Shown in pieces: positions 50,301-58,400 of a stretch of 64,000 bases of DNA. How positions within the stretch are numbered: the first letter of the stretch is position 1; every line of letters begins with the position of its first letter. The stretch covers positions 1,074,501 through 1,138,500 of the forward strand of contig WPIO01000076.1 of the NCBI GenBank assembly GCA_009760855.2. The letters run 5' to 3'. A model generated the notes under the pieces. The model did not search any database. It was not told the DNA's origin and worked only from the letters and a program-made list of their open reading frames with translations. This DNA is from Cristatella mucedo. Its lineage: Eukaryota; Bryozoa; Phylactolaemata; Cristatellidae. The translations under genes were made by a program, and so were the position numbers.

Positions 50301-53300
50301 AACTTATGCTTTGTAGGTTTATCGCGTCTTGATTTTCTATCATGGTACCAGTGAGCCCTCGATCGAAGAGGCAGAGCAGGAGTTAAGGAATATGACGTAC
50401 TGGACGGACAACCCGGTGATTTAAGCCCCGCCTCTCTTCCAAGAGCCGCAAGCGACTTTTGCTGACCTACCGTAATCGTTACGAATGGCTTTGTAGCTCA
50501 CCGAGAACCGACACCTGCGAACTGTCATCGTTGAGCGTGCCCGTCTACAGCACGAGGTATTGAAGGCGACCAGTCGTTGGCTCCTCGTGGCTCCTTAAGT
50601 GTCTGCTGCTCCTGTCCGATCAGTCAGATTTTCGTGTCAGAATCCTGCCGATGCTGACACGAAAATCCCGAGTGTCTGACTGTGTGTTCGCTCTAGGTGG
50701 GACCGGACGAATCAAACTCGGGCCTCGCTGTCGCTGCTCGTGCTGCTTCCTGCCGTTCATTTGTTTTTAGTGCTTTGCGTATGCCTATTTGACTTTTTGA
50801 GAGGTTTTCGCATGCCTCTATTGCAAGCATGGCTACTGCGTAATTCGACAGACTATCGGCATCTTTCATAACATAAACCGGGTACTATAGTTATGGTTAT
50901 TGTGTGCAGATTATTTTTGCAGAAACGTCCGAGTTTCCTGGCATCCACCATTTAGGTAACCCCCCCCCCCCGACAAATGATCAGCAAAGGCTGGTTAGAA
51001 CACTGAGGGTGCGCTCATTGCTGGGCTGCTTGCTTACTTAGCAACAGCGTTGGAGGGAAGCTACTCATTGCTATCGTTAGGCTAAGCAACAGCTATTTTG
51101 TCAGTGATTCTTAGATCTATGTGTGCATGCCAGCTTGTTTGTGCTTCCTTAGTAATGATTGTTAGTGCTCGTCGTCTTGGTTTAGCAGGCGCACTACATA
51201 CAGTTACCGGTTCTGCACGAAAAGGCATCGTTATTGGTTGGCTGATTGCACCTTTTTTTTTAATGTGCTCCCTCAGTTAACGAACGAGCTGCTCTAATTT
51301 ATTTTAGTGTAGCCGATCATTTTTGTTTATGGCTAATGGTTTTTTAATACATAGACAGTTTTACGTGTATCCTTTAGCTGGCAATGCTTATAATTGGCAT
51401 TTTTTAGAAACGTTTTGTTAATGATTATCACTGCATTGTCAATCGTTAATGGTTAGCTATTGCTAATATGACAGAAATGTGCTTTTGTCACAATCGACCA
51501 AGTGGTGATGTGTCTTCCTGAGACATTAGTTCTCTTAGGGTGCTATGTAAATGTCTTGATAATATGTTTACCCAATCGGCATCTCATTCGGTCCGCCTGT
51601 GGCTGCACTGTACAGTGTAGTGTTGCATCTGGGCACATCTGGTATCAACCTGACATGCTCCGAAGCATCGTTGTTATCACATGCCTTGTTAGTCTGTGTA
51701 TGTCACTATCAAAAGCTTACTTGAGATGTGAGATTGACAGAATCTTCTGAATGGGCTTCATTTTCACTCTAATTGCAGCTGATGAATAAAGCAAGAAGAT
51801 GGGATGGCAAAAAACCCGAAAAAATCTAATGCATACCCTTGCCTGTATTAGCAATATATGTGCCACCTGCAATTCTTAATGGTTCCTTAGCTTACCACTT
51901 AAGTCGGACATGCTGGGAATTGTATTTGGAATTATCGCATATAATCTTGCTTGGTGTTCAGTATGCAGTATCAGGATTAGAATTCGTCTTGTTTTTTCAG
52001 TTAAGGCTGAAAGAAAGTGGACTTAAGGTGTTCACAACATTGCATCGTGATGCCTTTTGTGATCTGTTTCGACTCGCAACCAGCCAGTATGATGATGTAA
52101 GTAGCCACTGGGTTACAGTGAGATTGCCTTATTGTGCTACTAACACACCTGCTCATGCGTGGCATCTACTCATGTGTGGCGTTTGTGCTTTCCTTTCTGC
52201 AATTTCAACTTTTTTTCTGCGGTGGCTGCGAGTTCGGAATGATTCAACGGCAAAAGCAACCTGGGCTAGCTATTTCCACTACTTTATCAAGCTCGTGGCA
52301 CAAGAGCCTCTGCACGTGTTTAGCCCAGATACCTGCATGATCTAAAGGTTATGCATCCATTACTTTGTGTCTTCCACTTGTTATGATGCATCCATGACCC
52401 GAGGGGTGGTATCTCGGATGTGGTTTTTCAAGATCCTGTATTCGAGTTGTGATCCACTGGCTTTGGAGCTACGTTTGCTCATCAATAAATCCCAGAAATG
52501 ATTCTGTATTCTTACGTGCCTGCATCTTTACTGTGCCTGAGAATGTTGCTTAATTTTTGCAGGTCGGCCGTAGCTATCGTGGCTGTTTCTGTTTACATAT
52601 TTTTTAAATTTAATCCTTTAAAATACTGTTGGAGTTTGTAACAGCATTGCTACAATTTCGCTTGAACGGAAGTGTTCAGGCAATTTTTTTCGGTACTAAT
52701 CTGGTTTCTTACACAGGTGAGGAAAAAGGCACAGTCCTGGCTCAATTATGGATTTGCTGCTTACCCTGGTTCACATAAAATCATTTTGGAAGATCTGTTG
52801 ACTGCCTTGACTGAAGATACATCTACAAATGAACAACGGTTTAAGGTTAGCTAGCGCTTTGTAATGTTTGATTATTTTCAGCCGCAGTCCTTGAGTATGC
52901 TTTAGATCTAATCTGATTTGTCATGTTTAGGGCGCTCTGAAAATCGTTTTGGGGGACAGTACTTGCTCGATCGCTGGAAGCAAAAGCTGGAGCACCATTA
53001 GCAGCGTTTGGCCTGCTCTGATCAGCTGTCGCTACTCGGAGAAACCTGATGTACGAAAGCTTATAGAGGAAATCAAGAAGAAAGTTGACGATTCTTTCGA
53101 GACTCTAGCTCTTAGCATAGAGGCAAGTGCATAGACGCTATAGGCTCTTTGTCTCCAAGTCTCTTTGCTCTTGAGTTGTGTATTCTGAAATGTAAATTTT
53201 TGCTAAAGCAGAGGCATTATGGTCTGTTGGATCTACCATGTTGCCGGGGCTTTATTAGCAGTTCTGTTTGTAGGCCAGTAGCAGTAGCATAGCTGCTGCT

Positions 53301-55348
53301 GCTACCATCATTGGTACCGAATTGGCAAACTCTTTAGATTGCAGCTCCTCGCTTGCCTTGGCCAAGCAACGTTACGCTGCTTGGAGAAGGTATATTTCTG
53401 TTTGCTGCAAGATGTCTGAAAATTGTTAAGTTGTGTCTTCTACTTCCGTGCAGTTTCCACATTATGCTTTCATCTCTTGTAGCTCTTACGATAAGTTATC
53501 CGATGCTTTGGTGGCCCATGCTTTAGGAGGAAGCACGTAAGAGTTCTAGCACTTTGCTTGTGTCTTACTAATCGAAGTGCATGATTTTGTGTTGGAGCGC
53601 AGCATTGCTTGCATTGTTTCCCGAGGGGGCCTGCCCCGCATCCCCCTTTGCTTAAAGTGGACACGTAAGTAGTTTGTCGGAGTCGTGTTGGCCTTCACTG
53701 TAGTCATTGGAAGCAGTACGAGACCGTCATGAAAATGCTTGCAAGCCTGATTCGGTACGATGTCGTGGTCTCACCTGAACGTGGAATGCTTCTTGCTCGA
53801 AATCTCGTCCACGATTCCTACATCCTGAGGAAGGTGAGTGTGCGAAACCGCTTTGAGCATTGCCACCTGGATGCCTTTGCATTTACTCATTTGCACCTTT
53901 CATCGATCATCGACAGCACTTGCTCTAGACCTAGGCTGCTTTGCTTACTTTTCATTTGAGAACCCAACTGCTTTAAAGCCTAATGGTGAAGTGAGCTTAG
54001 CTTTCTATCATGTGGATGCCTAAATTTGCTCTTAAGTGTTGTATGAGTGGGCAGCTTTTTTGCCGTGGGATGATAAATTGCATTAAAATGCACTTGTTAT
54101 CTGCTATCCGTGACGTGCTGCCTGATCGACCCCAAAGGGTAATGCTTAGAAAGAAAGAATAATTGTGTGTATTGTCATCAAGATTTGAACATGCAATTTC
54201 TTAAACCTCAGGCAAAAATAATGTCAAATCGCCTATTTTGACTTATACAAACATGTACATATGACAGTTATATCATACAATAGTTGCATCTTCTTTATCA
54301 ACTCTGTAACTGGATACTTTTTTAGCTGAAGAGTCCTAGCTACTACTAAGTGAGCTGAATGCACCAAAACATTGATTGTACTTCCTGCTCCTTCGAATAA
54401 ACCTTGGCAAAGTTCTTGAACCCTGTGATGACCTCTGGGCACACTTCTCGTATGCTTGCACATCTAATAATAGTAATAATAATAATAATAGTACTAATAG
54501 TAAACTTGATCAAGCTCCCTCAGAGAACTCAATCTCTTTCTGGGTGCTTTACGTTTGCTGCAGAGGAAACACAATCAAATACTTAGTGGTATCATGCTTG
54601 ATAAACAACATGAGTAGCATGGTTAGGGGTGACATGCACAGGGTCAGCATGCAAGTGTGGTTAGTGGCAGCATGCAACAGTGTCAGCACGCATAAGCACA
54701 CACAGGACGAATCACAGGGACCCACTAAATGCTGTCATAAATAGGTGCATTTTTAATTTCTTTTTAAATGTCGTTAAGTCAGGGGATGTCGTGACGCAAG
54801 TCGGGAGTGAGCCCCAGGCTTTGGGAGCATACGAACTAAATGCATGGTCTCCAACGGATTTGAGGTTTGTACGAGGTATAGGTAAACAGTTTGTTTCCAA
54901 AAAGAGGGTGGTACGATGCTTGGCCTGGTTGGGGAGTAGATCTGATAGGTAGGCTGGAGCCAAAGAATGGAGAGACCTAAAAGTGAGCGACCAAACGTTG
55001 AAGTCAATCCGTTGCTTGACATCTGTACCTGTTCTGTGTATGCATATACCATTCGTGCACTCACGACGATGAGCCTCTCTGAAACTCGGCAGTGTATTGC
55101 AGCTGACTGTCAAGGCCGTCGTGGCCATACTGTATCAGCAGAAGTTTCGAAGGAGTAAGACGTGGCTGTCTGCAGATAAGGACAGCTGCTCGCGCACCCT
55201 GCGCTACAGCATCCAGGATGTTCCAGACACTAGGGAAAAATGGAACGAGGCTCAATTTGTGGACAGGGCACACATTGGGCGCAATGGCAGTTGCAAGTAC
55301 GTCGTCGATGCTGGCAGTTCAGAAGCGTGTGGTGGCTGCGCCTGCTCC

Positions 55349-55406
<58 letters not shown>

Positions 55407-58400
55407 CTCTCTTCTCTTTCCAGGAATGCCGCTCGCTAGCGCTGGCTCGCTGTTCTTGCGCTTCGATCCTGCTGCCGGCTATCTCACTCTATCCATTGAG
55501 GGAGCTAGCTTAGGTGGCTGCCAAGCCAAGCCTGGCCAATGCCGGCCGTTCGGTTGGGCGCACTTGACCAGCAAGCAAAGATCAAAGTGGCCTCGGCCGG
55601 TTGGCTGCCGCCACCTTAGTGAGAGCCGACCGAGTGGATTGCAGTGTCAGTCGCGGGGATTGTGGGTTTGAGTCCTGCACCGCGCATTTCTTTATTAGTC
55701 ACTGGGCTGGGTGGAACGAGAGACTCTTCTCTGCTTAGTCTCTTCTCTGCCACGTGACCAAGGCAGCTAAATTGGCCGATCCTGACTTACGTTTTTTTAG
55801 TTCGCGGCCAGCATAGATGGCCTTGTCACCCTTGGTTGCTAAGTTCAAGCACACCTCACCGTCCATGATCGGCCATTTATCGCGTCGGAGCCGCAGCACT
55901 GCTGTGGGCCCTTTGAGCCTTGGCGGCCATGTTGATGCTGGTTTTTGCTGGTTTCCGAAGCTTGGTGGCTTTTCCCGATGCCTGTGATGTGCACCCGCAT
56001 TCGCCCTCCTCGGTTTGGCAAGCACACTAAGCGCCTGCTGTCTTACTTTAGTCCCGCTGCTGCCGATCGTCGGTTTTGTCATTTTAGCCGTGGGCAGTGG
56101 CACTAGAATTTGTGTTGTAATTGTTTTCCTTTCGTTGGTGGGATCTGCTGAGATTTGCAGACCATTTTGCTTCAGTCGTGTAAGCTCAGAGTCATCAGTC
56201 ATCGTCATCATCAGTCATTGTCATCTTAAGTCATCGTGCTTGTTTGCATATCGTCAGCAACCTTCGTGTAAGCTCAGAGGAGAGGGCATATAAATGTAAT
56301 AGGTTTGCCCTTAAGGGGCCAGCGTTGCAGAGCTCGACGACTGTTCGGTAGACTTTCAATCACCGTGATTGATAGAGGCCTTCATCCTTTGGGTGTAGCT
56401 TTCGATGCTGCCGATTTGCTGCCCTGATATTGAGCAGAGCTGTTGCCTATGCTTGCCTGCTGCATCCCATTTGCTTGTGTCTTTGGCTGGGGGGGGAGTA
56501 GGCACTATTACACAACCCACCGGTCAGAGCGCAGGCCGCCACAGTGATACTTGATAGTAGTAAAAATAATTATTATTATCAGACTTATATTTGTGCTGCA
56601 CCCTAAGGGAACCAAATCTCATTCCAGGCACTTAGCACTTAGCTAGGAAAGAAGCGGTGTCCATCGGTGTCCATGACAACATGCACAGTACCAGCATGCA
56701 GAACTTTGTGCTGTCTTGCCACACAGTGCTTAGCTGTTACATCCACCACCAAGACAACCCTGGTTGGCTTGGCTTGGCTGTTACACTCACCCACCCAAAC
56801 ACCAGTAAGGCAACCCTGTGTCCTCTAGTCTCGGTCTTACTAGAATGGTTGCCATAAAGTCGGGGGGGGTGGGGGTAGTAAATACTAGTAGCCAACCTCC
56901 TCGTTATGAACCGAGTTGTAGTAGGCATATCTTGCTCTGCATTCATCTGTTGGTAGAGTGCAGCTGTATGCTAGGCTCGTGGATAGTGGTTATCAGTATG
57001 GCATCAGTATGTTGTTTTCGATTTGTTCAACGAAGGCTTCTAAGTGGTGATCAAAGCAAATGGTCCCTTTCTGCCTTAGTCGATGTAGATGCTGTGCTGT
57101 CGAAGCCAGAGCTGTGGCTGCCACGGCCGTCCACGCAGCTGTTGCGTGCAAATGGCAAGACTGAGCATTTTTTTTACTTGTGCTATAGTGTGTGTGGGTG
57201 GAAGGGTTGTGGGACAGGATGGTGCCACTCGAGGCTGTGTGGTCTGTGAAGTTGGAAATTGCTAAGCGAGCAGCACGGGGGAGCAAGCGAAGGGACTCAC
57301 TGCACCAGACTGATTTAATCTGCGAGATGCGTGGTTCATCATTGTAATTGTCTGTCACCACTGGTCTGCAGCAACACTCAAGCGTACACTAATGTGATCG
57401 CCCTACGACTAGAGTTCCTCAGTCTGTTGAATACCAGTGTGACAAGTGTGATCGTAAGTGGCTGCTTCTGCAAGGCAGTGGTTGGCTCAGTGGACAGAAA
57501 GTGCCACACTACGACTGGTCAACAGCAGGCATTAGCAGAAGCTTATAATAATAATAGTAATATTGCACTTGATAAAGCACCCTCGGAGAACTTAATCTCT
57601 TTCTAGGCGCTTTACATTTGCTGCAAAGTGACATGCAATTGAATGGTAAGAAAAATCATGCTTGAAAAACAAACAAAAATGAATAATATGGTTAGGGGTG
57701 ACATGCACAGGGTCAGCATGCAAGTGTGGTTAGTGGCAGCATGCACAGTGTCAGCACGCATAAGCACATCAAGGACGAATCACAGGGACCCGCTAAATGC
57801 TGTCCTAAATAGGTGTGTTTTTAAGTTTCTTTTTAAACGTGGTCAGGTCAGGGGATGTTCTGACGCAGGTCGGGAGGGAGTTCCAGGCTTTGGGAGCATA
57901 CGAACTAAATGCACGGTCTCCAAAGGATTTGAGGTTTGTACAAGGTATTTGAGACTGTTGGATTCCAAAAAGCGGGTGGTACGATGCTTGGCCTGATGGG
58001 GTAGTATATCTGAAAGATAGGCTGGGGCCATAGAATGAAGGGACCTAAAAGTGAGCGACAAAACCTTGAAGTCAATCCGTTGCTTGACTGGTAGCCAGTG
58101 CAGGTCGGCGAGAAGTGGAGTAATGTGGCAACTGCGCCGCTCACGACAGACAAGCCTAGCTGCAAAGTTCTGCACCAGCTGTAAGCTCCTGATTGCGCAT
58201 GCTGGTAGGCCAGCAAGCTGTGAGTTACAGAAGTCAGGACGAGATGTCACGAATGCATGGACCAACTTGGACGTGGTATCCTTATCTAAACAAGCCCGAA
58301 TTTTAGCAATGTTATGAAGCTGAAAATAGGCAGATTTGACTGTGGAGCTGATATGGTCGTCTAACGAGAGGTCGCATTGGAATATGGCACCTAGATTCCG

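Noticed and set aside
53603-53664. Candidate PSME4 exon between exons 27 and 28 ('IACIVSRGGLPRIPL')
   Set aside because: It has plausible splice sites and an open frame, but it ends in phase 1 while exon 28 needs phase 2. Joining exon 27 directly to 53704 restores both the frame and the alignment to PA200.
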